Assembly (NCBI GenBank): GCA_021780115.1
Contig: JAJXZI010000076.1
Span: 1-42,819, forward strand
Direction: 5' to 3'
DNA length: 42,819 nucleotides
Source: a bacterium
GTDB lineage: Bacteria > Verrucomicrobiota > Verrucomicrobiia > Limisphaerales > JAJXZI01
Part shown: piece after piece, positions 1 to 9,045 of the stretch
Layout of the letters: every line of letters begins with the position of its first letter
Position numbering within the stretch: position 1 is the first letter of the stretch
Notes under the pieces: generated by a model
The model's database searches: none
The model's input: the letters and a program-made list of their open reading frames with translations, nothing else
Told to the model about the DNA's origin: nothing
Position numbers and translations under genes: made by a program

Positions 1-2345
1 TCAAGCAGGGGGGGGACGCCAACACGATTGCGGTGGTCAACGGGATCAAGGACTGCATTGGGCGGCTGCTGGACGTGCCCAAGGAGCTGGTGACGGAGGT
101 GGTGTTTGACCAGTCGAAGTTTGTGCGAGCGGCCATTGAGAATCTGATACACGAAGGGGCCATTGGGCTGGTGCTGACGGGGCTGATGATCTTGATCTTT
201 CTGGGGAGCATGCGGGCGACGGTGGCGGTGTTTCTGTCGATTCCGCTGTCGGCGCTGGCGACGTTCATTGCGTTGGCGCTGGGCAACAACACGGTCAACA
301 CGATGATTCTGGGCGGGCTGGCGCTGGCGTTTTCGCGGCTGATTGACAACTCGGTGGTGGTGCTGGAGAACATTTTCCGCCACCTGGAGATGGGCGAGTC
401 GCCGGTGATCGGCGCCGAACGCGGCGGGCAGGAAGTGGCCTTGCCCGTGCTCGCGGCGACGTTGACGTTGGTGGTGGTGATGTTCCCCGTCACCCTGCTC
501 TACGGCGTGAGCAAGTTTCTGTTCAGTGCGCTGGCCATTTCCCTGGTGTTGTCGCTGTTTGCCTCCTACTTCGTGGCGATGACGGTGGTGCCGCTGTTCT
601 GCGCGAATTTGATCAAAGGCCACCAAGGCCATGACGGGGGCGGGCACGCCGGGCCGGCAGACGGGGCGCCGACGGGGCCGGGCGGCTGGGGCCAACGGTT
701 CAACGCCTGGTTCAACCGCAAGTTCGTCTTGATGCTGGACGGCTACGAACGGCTGCTGTCGCTGACCCTGCGCCGGCCGTTGGTGACGGTCCTGGTGATC
801 CTCGGCTTCTTCCTGGCCAGTCTGTCGCTCTACCCAATGGTGGGCAAATCCTACTTCCCGCGCACCGACCCCGGCCAGTTCGTCATCAGCCTCAAGGCCC
901 CCACTGGTCTGCGCCTGGAACTGACGGACCAGTTGGTGGACCGGGTGGAACAAATCGTCCGGCGGGTCGTTCCCCAGCGCGATCTCAAGATCATCGTGTC
1001 GAACATCGGCACCACGCCCGGCTTCAACTCCATCCTCAATCCCAATTCCTGTCCCAGCACCGCGGTGGTGCAGGTGGGACTCAACGACGACCACGAACTC
1101 AGCAGTTTCGAGTACATGAACCGGGTCCGCGGTCCGCTCCAGCGCGAACTGCCGCAGGTCAGCGCCTACTTCCAGACCGGCGGTTTGGTGGACGCCATCC
1201 TGAATCTGGGCATGCCCGCCCCGCTGGACATCCAGGTCAGCAGCACCGACAAGAAGGCCGCTCACGATATCGCCACCCAGATTGCGCAACAGGTGCGCGC
1301 CCTGCCGGGGGTGAGTGACGTGCTGGTGCCGCAGGACATGGATTATCCGGCCCTAAAAATCGATGTGGACCGCGAGCGGGCCAGTGAGTTAGGCCTCACC
1401 GCCCACGAACTCGTGGACAGTTTGATTACCGCGCTGACCTCCAACGGCATGATCGCGCCCAGCTATTGGATCGACCCCAAGACCGGCAACAACTACCTGT
1501 TGACGGTCCAATATCCGGAAGGTTTCGTGGGAAGTCTCCCCGACCTCGGCTCCATGCCTTTGCGCGCCCCCCATTTGAAACGACCGACGCGCCTGGACTC
1601 CGTGGTCCGGATATCCCACATCCTCTCGCCCAGCGAGGTGGACCATTACCAGATTCGGCCGACGATTGACGTTTACGTCGCGCCGACGGGTGAAGACTTG
1701 AGCCGAATTTACGCCGGCGTGCAGAAGATTGTGGACCAGACCCGCCTGCCGGAGAACATGACCGTGACAGTGCGCGGCTCGGTGCAGGCGATGCGCGAGT
1801 CGTTCAAGAGCTTCGCCGTCGGCCTCATCCTCTCGGTGATTCTGGTGTATTTGATCCTGGTGGCGCAGTTCGAGTCCTTCCTGGACCCCTTCCTGATCTT
1901 GCTGGCCGTGCCGCCGGGGCTGACCGGCGTGCTGCTGATTTTGTATCTGACCCACACGCCGATCAGCGTGATGTCCCTGATGGGCATGCTGTTGATGGTG
2001 GGCATCTCGGTCTCGGACAGCATTCTCATCGTGGAATTCATCCGGCGCTTGCGCAAGGAGGGGCGGTCGCTGCGAGAAGCGGTCGTGCTCGGACCGCGGG
2101 TGCGGTTGCGCCCGGTGTTGATGACGACGTTGGCCACGCTCATCGGCCTGATCCCGATGGCGGCCAAGCTGGGAACGGGCAGCGAGGCCTACGCGCCGCT
2201 GGCCCGGGCGGTGATTGGCGGCTTGGCGGTGTCGGCCGTCCAGACCATCTTCCTAGTGCCAGCCTGCTATCTGCTCCTCCACGGGCGGAAGGCCGCCGCC
2301 GCGCCCACGCCCGCCTTTGGCGGCGAACAGGAGGCGGTGGGATGA
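1..2345 (+). CDS. RND efflux transporter permease, 5' end outside window
   Basis: Inner-membrane, proton-driven RND pump subunit. The frame is open from base 3 and the segment matches the neighbouring full-length copy from its residue 284 on, so about 283 N-terminal residues lie upstream of the window. Visible are the TM block with RLIDNSVVVLEN (TM4 relay region), the second periplasmic porter half, and a C-terminal TM block with VGISVSDSILIVEF. Of the relay residues known from AcrB, the first TM4 Asp is kept, the second is Asn, and the TM10 Lys position is Ser. The cytoplasmic loop near bases 615-690 is His/Gly-rich (KGHQGHDGGGHAG), longer than in the second copy. The stop lies 69 bp before the next permease. 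The pair with the TolC-like gene suggests one export system. No membrane fusion protein is visible, and it probably lies upstream. Substrate unknown. Confidence 0.93.
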   Translation, partial: KQGGDANTIAVVNGIKDCIGRLLDVPKELVTEVVFDQSKFVRAAIENLIHEGAIGLVLTGLMILIFLGSMRATVAVFLSIPLSALATFIALALGNNTVNTMILGGLALAFSRLIDNSVVVLENIFRHLEMGESPVIGAERGGQEVALPVLAATLTLVVVMFPVTLLYGVSKFLFSALAISLVLSLFASYFVAMTVVPLFCANLIKGHQGHDGGGHAGPADGAPTGPGGWGQRFNAWFNRKFVLMLDGYERLLSLTLRRPLVTVLVILGFFLASLSLYPMVGKSYFPRTDPGQFVISLKAPTGLRLELTDQLVDRVEQIVRRVVPQRDLKIIVSNIGTTPGFNSILNPNSCPSTAVVQVGLNDDHELSSFEYMNRVRGPLQRELPQVSAYFQTGGLVDAILNLGMPAPLDIQVSSTDKKAAHDIATQIAQQVRALPGVSDVLVPQDMDYPALKIDVDRERASELGLTAHELVDSLITALTSNGMIAPSYWIDPKTGNNYLLTVQYPEGFVGSLPDLGSMPLRAPHLKRPTRLDSVVRISHILSPSEVDHYQIRPTIDVYVAPTGEDLSRIYAGVQKIVDQTRLPENMTVTVRGSVQAMRESFKSFAVGLILSVILVYLILVAQFESFLDPFLILLAVPPGLTGVLLILYLTHTPISVMSLMGMLLMVGISVSDSILIVEFIRRLRKEGRSLREAVVLGPRVRLRPVLMTTLATLIGLIPMAAKLGTGSEAYAPLARAVIGGLAVSAVQTIFLVPACYLLLHGRKAAAAPTPAFGGEQEAVG

Positions 2346-2414
2346 GGATCAACCGTCTGCTCGAAGCGGGGACGGGCAAGGCCCAGGGGCCGGTTCGCGA
2401 CTCGTAACTGCGCT

Positions 2415-5400
2415 ATGTCTCGCTTCGCCATTCGCTATCCGTATCTGGTCATCGTCATCTGCCTGATCACCTGTGTGGTCGGCGTGACGAGCCTGAAGCG
2501 CATGCCGGTGGACCTGTTCCCGTCGATCAACATCCCGGTCGTCGTCGTGGCCACCTTCTTCTCCGGCATGCCGCCCGAGCAAATCGAGAACGACATCACC
2601 GGCCAGTTCGAGCGCATGTTCACCCTGGCGGCCGGGATCGACCACATGGAGTCGCGTTCGCTGACCGGGGTGAGCCTCATCAAGGTCTATTTCCAGCCCG
2701 GCTCCAATCCCGATTCGGACGTGACGAGCATCGCCAACCTGGCGATGGCCAGCCTGCGCTATCTGCCCCCGGGCACGCTGCCCCCGGTGGTGATGCAGTT
2801 TGACGCCTCCAGTCTGCCGGTGTGCCTGGTCACGTTGAAGGGCAAGGGGCTGAGCGAGGCGCAACTGCGCGACTTGGGCCAGTTCACCATCCGCAACCAG
2901 ATGGCGGGGGTGCCGGGGGCGTCGGTGCCGCCACCCTTTGGGGGACGCTACCGCCAGATCATGGTGTATGTGGACCCGCTCAAGCTGGAGGCGCACGGGT
3001 TGAGCGTGATGGACGTGGTGCGCACGGTGAACGAGGCCAACCTGATCCTGCCGGCGGGCGACGTGAAGATCGGGCCGTACGACTACAACGTCTATGCCAA
3101 CAGCCAGATCAACGAGATGAAGGACATCAACCTGCTGCCGTTGAAGACGGTGGGGGAGGCGTCGGTGCTGGTGGCGGACGTGGGCAAGGCGGAGGACGCG
3201 GCACAGATTCAGTATAACAAGGTGCGGATCAACGGGCAGCCCTCGGTGTATCTGCCGGTGATCAAGCAGGGGGGGGACGCCAACACGATTGCGGTGGTCA
3301 ACGGGATCAAGGACTGCATTGGGCGGCTGCTGGACGTGCCCAAGGAGCTGGTGACGGAGGTGGTGTTTGACCAGTCGAAGTTTGTGCGGGCGGCCATTGA
3401 GAATCTGATACACGAAGGGGCCATTGGGCTGGTGCTGACCGGGGTGATGATTTTGATCTTTCTGGGGAGCATGCGGGCGACGGTGGCGGTGTTTCTGTCG
3501 ATTCCGCTGTCGGCGCTGGCGACGTTCATTGCGTTGGCGCTGGGCAACAACACGGTCAACGCGATGATTCTGGGCGGGCTGGCGCTGGCGTTTTCGCGGC
3601 TGATCGACAACTCGGTGGTGGTGCTGGAGAACATTTTCCGTCACCTGGAGATGGGCGAGTCGCCGGTGGTCGCCGCCGAACGCGGCGGGCAGGAAGTGGC
3701 CTTGCCCGTACTTGCGGCCACGCTGACCACCGTGGTCGTCTTCTTCCCCGTGACCTTTCTCTACGGGGTCAGTCGGTTTTTGTTTTCGGCGCTGGCGCTC
3801 TCGGTGGTGTTGTCGCTGTTTGCCTCCTACTTCGTGGCGATGACGGTGGTGCCGCTGTTCTGCGCGAATTTGATCAAAGGCCACCAAAGCCACGGCGGGG
3901 CCGGCCAAGCGCCGCCCAAAGGCTGGAGTCAGCGTTTCAACGCCTGGTTCAACCACCAGTTCCACCGGATGCTCGATCGCTACGAAGGCGTGTTGAACAT
4001 CACCCTGCTGCGCCCGATGGCCACGGTGCTCGGCATTACCGGCATCTTCGTGCTCAGCATGGCGCTTTACCCGGTGATCGGCAAATCCTACTTCCCGCGC
4101 ACCGATCCCGGCCAGTTCGTCATCAACCTCAAGGCTCCTTCGGGCACCCGGATCGAGGCGACCGACCGTCTGGTGGGCCGGGTGGAGGAGATTGTCCGCC
4201 AAATCGTTCCCCAGCGCGACCTCAAGATCATCGTGTCGAACATCGGCACCACGCCCGGCTTCAACTCCATCCTCAATCCCAATTCCTGTCCCAGCACCGC
4301 GGTGGTGCAGGTGGGACTCAATGACGACCACGAACTCAGCAGTTTCGAGTACATGAACCGGGTCCGCACCCGGCTCCGGCGCGACCTGCCGCAGCTCAGC
4401 GCGTACTTCCAGACCGGCGGTTTGGTGGACGCCATCCTGAATCTGGGCATGCCCGCCCCGCTGGACATCCAGATCAGCAGCATGGACCTGGAGACGGCCC
4501 ACGCCATCGCCTCCCGGATCGCCCGACAGGTGCGCGTGCTGCCGGGGGTGAGCGACGTGCTGGTGCCGCAGGACATGGATTATCCGGCCCTGAAGGTGGA
4601 CATCGACCGCGAGCGCGTCAGCGAGCTGGGAATCAGCGCCAAGGAGGTCGTGGACAGCCTGATCACCGCGCTGACCTCCAACGGCATGATTGCGCCCAGT
4701 TATTGGATTGACCCCAACACCGGCAACAATTACCTGCTGACCGTGCAGTATTTTGAGGATTACGTAAAGAGTCTCACTGACCTTGGCTCCATGCCTTTGC
4801 GCGCCCCCCATCTCAAGCAGCCGACGCGACTGGACTCCGTGGTCCGCATCTCCCACATCCCGGCGCCCAGCGAAGTGGACCATTACCAGATTCGGCCGAC
4901 GATTGACGTTTACGTCGCGCCGACGGGCGAAGACCTGAGCCGCGTCTATGCCACCGTGCAGAAGATCGTGGACCAGACCCCGCTGCCGGAAAACATGACC
5001 GTGACGGTGCGCGGTTCGGTGCAGGCCATGCGCGAATCATTCAAAAGCTTCGGCCTGGGACTGATCCTCTCCACCTTGCTGGTCTATCTGATCCTCGTGG
5101 CGCAATTTCGGTCCTTCCTGGATCCCTTCCTGATTCTGCTGGCGGTGCCGACGGGTTTGACCGGCGTGTTGCTGATGCTCTACTCCTCCGGCACGACCCT
5201 CAACGTGATGTCGCTGATGGGCGTGGTGATGATGGTCGGCATCGTCGTCTCCAACAGCATCCTGATCGTCGAATTCACCAACCGGCTCCGCGCCGAGGGC
5301 CGCTCGGTGCGCGAGGCGGTGGCGTTGGCCTGCCGGGTGCGTCTGCGCCCGGTGCTGATGACCTCGCTGGCCACGCTCATCGGCCTGATCCCGATGGCCG

Positions 5401-5591
5401 CCAAGCTCGGCACCGGCAGCGAGGCCTACGCGCCGCTGGCCAGGTCCATCATCGGCGGCCTGGCGGTCTCGGTCGTGCTGACGGTCTTTATCGTGCCGGC
5501 GGCCTACCTGATCGCCAATCGCAACCGCGCCGCCACTCCCGGATCGGCGCCGGGGCCGGCCGATATCCTGCCCGGCAACGACAACGCCTGA
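2415..5591 (+). CDS. RND efflux transporter permease, full length
   Basis: Complete 1058-residue RND permease, the usual length for AcrB/MdtB-type pumps. It starts with a short cytoplasmic segment and TM1 (residues about 8-27), followed by porter domain 1, TM2-6 with GGLALAFSRLIDNSVVV (D398, N399), porter domain 2, and TM8-12 with VVMMVGIVVSNSILIVEF (S946, N947). The AcrB-type second Asp and the Lys of the proton relay are therefore replaced in this copy too. It is very similar to the upstream permease, with stretches of identical DNA. Adjacent paralogous permeases occur in MdtB-MdtC, where they form a mixed trimer; a heteromeric pump is a possible reading here but is inference. The ATG start is supported by the conserved N-terminal 'MSRFAIRYP' opening. 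Confidence 0.95.
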   Translation: MSRFAIRYPYLVIVICLITCVVGVTSLKRMPVDLFPSINIPVVVVATFFSGMPPEQIENDITGQFERMFTLAAGIDHMESRSLTGVSLIKVYFQPGSNPDSDVTSIANLAMASLRYLPPGTLPPVVMQFDASSLPVCLVTLKGKGLSEAQLRDLGQFTIRNQMAGVPGASVPPPFGGRYRQIMVYVDPLKLEAHGLSVMDVVRTVNEANLILPAGDVKIGPYDYNVYANSQINEMKDINLLPLKTVGEASVLVADVGKAEDAAQIQYNKVRINGQPSVYLPVIKQGGDANTIAVVNGIKDCIGRLLDVPKELVTEVVFDQSKFVRAAIENLIHEGAIGLVLTGVMILIFLGSMRATVAVFLSIPLSALATFIALALGNNTVNAMILGGLALAFSRLIDNSVVVLENIFRHLEMGESPVVAAERGGQEVALPVLAATLTTVVVFFPVTFLYGVSRFLFSALALSVVLSLFASYFVAMTVVPLFCANLIKGHQSHGGAGQAPPKGWSQRFNAWFNHQFHRMLDRYEGVLNITLLRPMATVLGITGIFVLSMALYPVIGKSYFPRTDPGQFVINLKAPSGTRIEATDRLVGRVEEIVRQIVPQRDLKIIVSNIGTTPGFNSILNPNSCPSTAVVQVGLNDDHELSSFEYMNRVRTRLRRDLPQLSAYFQTGGLVDAILNLGMPAPLDIQISSMDLETAHAIASRIARQVRVLPGVSDVLVPQDMDYPALKVDIDRERVSELGISAKEVVDSLITALTSNGMIAPSYWIDPNTGNNYLLTVQYFEDYVKSLTDLGSMPLRAPHLKQPTRLDSVVRISHIPAPSEVDHYQIRPTIDVYVAPTGEDLSRVYATVQKIVDQTPLPENMTVTVRGSVQAMRESFKSFGLGLILSTLLVYLILVAQFRSFLDPFLILLAVPTGLTGVLLMLYSSGTTLNVMSLMGVVMMVGIVVSNSILIVEFTNRLRAEGRSVREAVALACRVRLRPVLMTSLATLIGLIPMAAKLGTGSEAYAPLARSIIGGLAVSVVLTVFIVPAAYLIANRNRAATPGSAPGPADILPGNDNA

Positions 5592-5822
5592 GCCGGACCA
5601 CGCCAAGAATATGACCTCCAGAAAACACAAACGACCCAGACGAAAACGCAACGCGAAGACGCCGTGCGGCCGCGCGCTCCGCCGGGCGGTTGGCCTCCCG
5701 CTTCAGCGCCGCCAACGGCCGATTGCCAGTCCGGGGGCGTTCGGCGCGCCCGGCTGCGGCCACCAGTGTCGGTGCGCCTGGTGCGTGTTTTTCTGGCTGC
5801 TGCAACTGCGGAATTTGGAAGA

Positions 5823-7118
5823 ATGAAAACGGCACTCACCTGGACGGTCTTAATTTTGGCCCTCAGCCTCGTCCGCCTGCCGGCGGAGGAGGCCCGGCCT
5901 TTGACGCTGAAGGACGCGCGGGCGATCGCCCTCAAGCGGCATCCGCAAATCTCCGAGGCCGAACTGCTGGCGCTGGCCGCCCGACAGGTCGTTACCGAGG
6001 TCCGCTCGGCTTACTACCCCAGCGTCATGCTCAACGCTACCAGCGTCGGTTCCCCGGACAACCAGACCCGCCTCGCCGCCTCCGACGGCTTCAGCAACTC
6101 GCGCATTCTCGACCGCAACGCCGAGGGCGTGCTCATCAACCAGTTGATCACGGATTTTGGGCGGACGGCGCACCTGTCGAAGAGTTCGCAGTATCATTTC
6201 CAGGCCCAGGGCCAGGGTACGGAAGCCACCCGCCAGCAGGTGTTGGTGGCGGTGGACTCGGCCTACTTGGGCGCGCTGCGGGCCCAGGCGGTCTTGAACG
6301 TCGCGAACCAAACGCTCGCCACCCGCCAGCTCGTGCTCGACCAGGTCAGCGTCCTGGCGTCCAACGGCATCAAATCCGAACTGGACGCGGTGTTCGCCCG
6401 GGTGGATCGCGAACAGGCGCGGTTGCTGGTGGCCAAGGGCCAAACCGACGTCCAAGCCGCGCTGGCGCTGCTGGCCCGGGTGCTCGGCGACTCGCGCCAA
6501 CCGGTGTTTCAATTGGCGCAGGAGCCGCTCGTCACCAACGCGCCTCCCGGCGCCGAGGACTTGGTCCAGACTGCCCTGACCCAGCGGCCCGACTTGGCGC
6601 AACTGCGCTTGGAGCAGAATTCGGCGAGCCAGTTCGCCCTGGCGCAGAAGGCCCTGCGCAACCCGACCCTCAACGCCTTCGGCGCCGGCGGCGTGGTCCC
6701 GGTGCATGACCCAATCATCCAGGACGACCGCTACGCCACCGCCGGGGTTGACCTGAGCATTCCGCTGTTCACTGGCGGACTGTTCCGCGCCAAGCAGCGC
6801 GAGGCGCAGTTCCAGGCCCAGGCGGCGGCCGAGAAGATCCGCGACGCCGAGGAGGAGGTCATCCGCCAGGTGCGCGTGGCCAGCCTGAACGTGCAGTTCG
6901 CCTTCGAACAAATCGGCCTGACCGAGCAGCTCCTGGCCAGCGCCAGCGAGGCCTTCCAACTGGCCCAGGCCAACTACAAAGTCGGCCGCAGTTCCATCGT
7001 CGAACTGAGCCAGTCGCAACTGAATCTCACCTCGGCGGAGATTGCGGAAACCAGCGCGAAGTTCGACTACCAGATCCAACGCTCGCTTCTGAGCTACGAA
7101 ATCGGCGCCCAGCAGTGA
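5823..7118 (+). CDS. TolC-family outer membrane efflux protein
   Basis: Outer-membrane channel partner of the RND pumps. I take the ATG at 5823 (431 residues) because it is followed at once by a signal peptide (MKTALTWTVLILALSLVRLPAEE would be cut near residue 22), and a GGAAG lies just upstream; the frame is open further upstream but that extension is Arg/Pro-rich and looks non-coding. Two internally related halves typical of TolC are present: LTLKDARAIALKRHPQI at the start, RPDLAQLRLEQ near the middle and the conserved SIPLFTGG segment before the last long helix, ending in YKVGRSSIVELSQSQ. The gene sits 231 bp downstream of the second permease on the same strand. It converges with the next gene. 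Confidence 0.92.
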   Translation: MKTALTWTVLILALSLVRLPAEEARPLTLKDARAIALKRHPQISEAELLALAARQVVTEVRSAYYPSVMLNATSVGSPDNQTRLAASDGFSNSRILDRNAEGVLINQLITDFGRTAHLSKSSQYHFQAQGQGTEATRQQVLVAVDSAYLGALRAQAVLNVANQTLATRQLVLDQVSVLASNGIKSELDAVFARVDREQARLLVAKGQTDVQAALALLARVLGDSRQPVFQLAQEPLVTNAPPGAEDLVQTALTQRPDLAQLRLEQNSASQFALAQKALRNPTLNAFGAGGVVPVHDPIIQDDRYATAGVDLSIPLFTGGLFRAKQREAQFQAQAAAEKIRDAEEEVIRQVRVASLNVQFAFEQIGLTEQLLASASEAFQLAQANYKVGRSSIVELSQSQLNLTSAEIAETSAKFDYQIQRSLLSYEIGAQQ

Positions 7119-7126
7119 CCAGCGGA

Positions 7127-7142
7127 GTGACGCCGGCGTCAC
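7127..7142. repeat. 16-bp perfect palindrome between convergent genes
   Basis: GTGACGCCGGCGTCAC reads the same on both strands and lies in the 38-bp gap between the TolC-like gene and the convergent hydrolase gene. As RNA it could form a 6-bp stem with a CCGG loop from either direction. There is no T-run on either side, so it is at best a weak or factor-assisted bidirectional terminator. Confidence 0.4.
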
Positions 7143-7156
7143 CCCGGCCCGGCGAG

Positions 7157-8089
7157 CTACCTGTCCTCCGGCGTGAACGTCGCCACCAGCGGCCGATGGT
7201 CGGAGCCGGTTCCCCAATTCGGCAACGCCAGCACGTAAGTTTCGGCCTTCACCCATGCCCGCGCCATGCCAGGGCTGAGCAGGATGTAGTCAATGCGGCT
7301 GTAGGTGTCTTCCTTGCCGTAGAAATGCGTCCACGTCACGTGGCGCGGTTGGAAGCGCGGGTTCGGATTGGGCTGGTTGTCCCCGTTCCGCTCAGCCGGG
7401 CGCGTGTCCAGGAGTTTCCCGTTCCCGTGGCCGAGGACGGTCTTCACCACCGGGCTGTCATAAACGTCGTTGAAATCGCCGAGCACGATCAGGTTCGCGT
7501 CCGGGTCGGCGGCGAGGCGGGTGTCGATGTGTTGGCGGAGCAGCTTGGCCTCTTCCAGGCGCAGTTCCGCCTCATCGGCCTCTGGCACCGGGCGGCGCGA
7601 TTTTAAGTGGCAGGTGAGGAGGGTGAACGCATAGCGGCTATTGACCTGCACCTCAACTTCCGCAAAGCCGCGGCTCACGCGGAAGCGCCGTCCGCCCAGC
7701 AGAAAGGAATCGTCCGGGTGCGGGCGCCGGGCGCGGAAGGGGAACTTGCTCAAGACGGCCACATGGATGTTGGTGTCGAGGCCCGTCACGAGTTCCCAGT
7801 GCGAATAATCCAGTCCCTCGGCCCTCAAGGCCTCGCGCAGTTCCGTCAGGGCACGCGGCCCGCCGACCTCCTGCAGCGCGACCACGTCGGGCTGGATCGC
7901 CCGGAGGCTCTCACGAATCTTGGCCTTGGCGGCGTCGGACTTGGTGGGGCGGGTGCCGGCCGGTGCGTCGAGATAAGTCTCCAGGTTGTAGGTGGCCACG
8001 CGGAAGGTGTCCGCGCCGTGCAGTGGCGGTCCACCCGTCAGCAGGATCGCCGCGAGAACGAGGGTGCGGCCCAACAGCTTCGCGTTCAC
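7157..8089 (-). CDS. Secreted endonuclease/exonuclease/phosphatase-family hydrolase
   Basis: Member of the EEP (DNase I-like, Mg-dependent phosphoesterase) fold. Motifs in order: RVATYNLETY (Asn active-site strand), DVVALQEVGG (metal-binding Glu), LTCHLKSRR, VLGDFNDVYDSP (catalytic Asp and Asn), SRIDYILLS, and the terminal GSDHRPLVATF (catalytic Asp-His). All core residues are intact. I chose the GTG at 8089 (310 residues), which gives a compact signal peptide (VNAKLLGRTLVLAAILLTGG, cut near ..LHGA). A longer form would need a TTG at 8131. Export to the periplasm is therefore likely. The substrate may be nucleic acid or another phosphodiester and cannot be read from the sequence. It is 120 bp downstream of the lipoprotein gene on the same strand and may be co-transcribed with it. 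Confidence 0.85.
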   Translation of the reverse strand: MNAKLLGRTLVLAAILLTGGPPLHGADTFRVATYNLETYLDAPAGTRPTKSDAAKAKIRESLRAIQPDVVALQEVGGPRALTELREALRAEGLDYSHWELVTGLDTNIHVAVLSKFPFRARRPHPDDSFLLGGRRFRVSRGFAEVEVQVNSRYAFTLLTCHLKSRRPVPEADEAELRLEEAKLLRQHIDTRLAADPDANLIVLGDFNDVYDSPVVKTVLGHGNGKLLDTRPAERNGDNQPNPNPRFQPRHVTWTHFYGKEDTYSRIDYILLSPGMARAWVKAETYVLALPNWGTGSDHRPLVATFTPEDR

Positions 8090-8209
8090 GCAGGGCTGAT
8101 AACCGGCCCGCGGTGCGGTGTCAAAAACCAAGTCAGCCCGCTGCGCCGAGGGGTGGTGGCTTTGGCGCCTGGCCGCCGCCGCCCCTCGATGTTCCGCGCG
8201 GCCCTCGGT

Positions 8210-8893
8210 TCACGGCATAACGCCGACGCCCTTGCCGGACGCTTGATTCGGTTGCGGGGCGGGCTGTCCTGGGGTGAGTTTGGCGGCGACAGCGTTCAAC
8301 TCGCCCGTCAACTCCGCGAGCGTACTCTTGGCGGCCGCCCCTTCGCCCTCGGTCCTTTTGATGACGTCTTTGGCTGCGGTGATGCCGCTGGACGTCAATT
8401 CGCTACCCACCAGGGTGCGCACGTCGTGCAAATCCGACACAAAAGGCAGGAGCGATTCCCGGGCCTTTTGGGTCAAGTCGCTCACCCGGCCAAAGCTTTC
8501 CTGGAGCTGGGTCCGGCGCTCGACGGCCAGTTGGCGGATTTCCGGATTTTTCAGCATCCCCAATTGTTGGTCCCATTGTTTGAAGTAAGCCGCGCCCTGC
8601 TCTCGCATGTCGTCGGCGCGCTTCTTGAACTTGGCGGCGGCGTCATCCAGACTCCCCACCGCCTTGGAAAGGGACGCGAACGCCTTGTGCGGGTTGCTGT
8701 CGGCGTTTTGCAGCACCTGGTCCAGAGCCGTGATTGAGCCGCCGACCGCCTGGGAGGTCGTCCCCACTTCCGTGCGGAACTGGTCCACGTTGGATCCCGC
8801 CTTTTCGGCCTGTTTGTAGCCCGGGCTGGTGGCGCAGCCAGCCAGCAGCACCGCGGCGGCCACAGTGACGACCGCCCGATGGAGTCTGTTCAT
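8210..8893 (-). CDS. DUF2959-like lipoprotein
   Basis: A 227-residue predicted lipoprotein starting MNRLHRAVVTVAAAVLLAGC, with a classical LAGC lipobox and the modified Cys at residue 20. The mature part is almost all helix, with a long heptad-like region (KFKKRADDMREQGAAYFKQW, NPEIRQLAVERRTQLQESF) and a Pro/Gln tail. The pattern of Trp/Gln helix, 'PEIR..ERR..L..S' and 'PF..DL.D.R' resembles the DUF2959 family as I remember it; that assignment is by memory of the pattern, not a search. I chose the ATG at 8893 because it places the lipobox correctly; an upstream in-frame ATG at 9049 would add 52 residues without one. It follows the histidine kinase gene by 152 bp on the same strand. Function unknown. 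Confidence 0.8.
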   Translation of the reverse strand: MNRLHRAVVTVAAAVLLAGCATSPGYKQAEKAGSNVDQFRTEVGTTSQAVGGSITALDQVLQNADSNPHKAFASLSKAVGSLDDAAAKFKKRADDMREQGAAYFKQWDQQLGMLKNPEIRQLAVERRTQLQESFGRVSDLTQKARESLLPFVSDLHDVRTLVGSELTSSGITAAKDVIKRTEGEGAAAKSTLAELTGELNAVAAKLTPGQPAPQPNQASGKGVGVMP

Positions 8894-9045
8894 GTTTGTG
8901 TTCACGGGAGCAATTTTGTGCGCCGAAAAGCGCTGCGCAAAAGGAATCTCGCATCCGAGGCCAAGTTCGTCCGGTCTGCGAGTCGGATCGTCGGCAGAAG
9001 CCGCGGTGCGCGCCAGAGAAAGTCGGTGCGCATTCTCGAACCGGG

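Noticed and set aside
2349-4883. Long open frame antisense to the second permease
   Set aside because: Very His/Gln/Arg-rich composition typical of the reverse of a GC-rich gene; no family motif. The same applies to long antisense frames at 5850-7256, 17084-19693 and 29575-33354.
5592-5822. Small basic protein upstream of the TolC-like gene (from ATG 5611), or a longer TolC-like N-terminus from 5664
   Set aside because: Both frames are Arg/Pro/Cys-rich with no ribosome site; a normal signal peptide starts at 5823.
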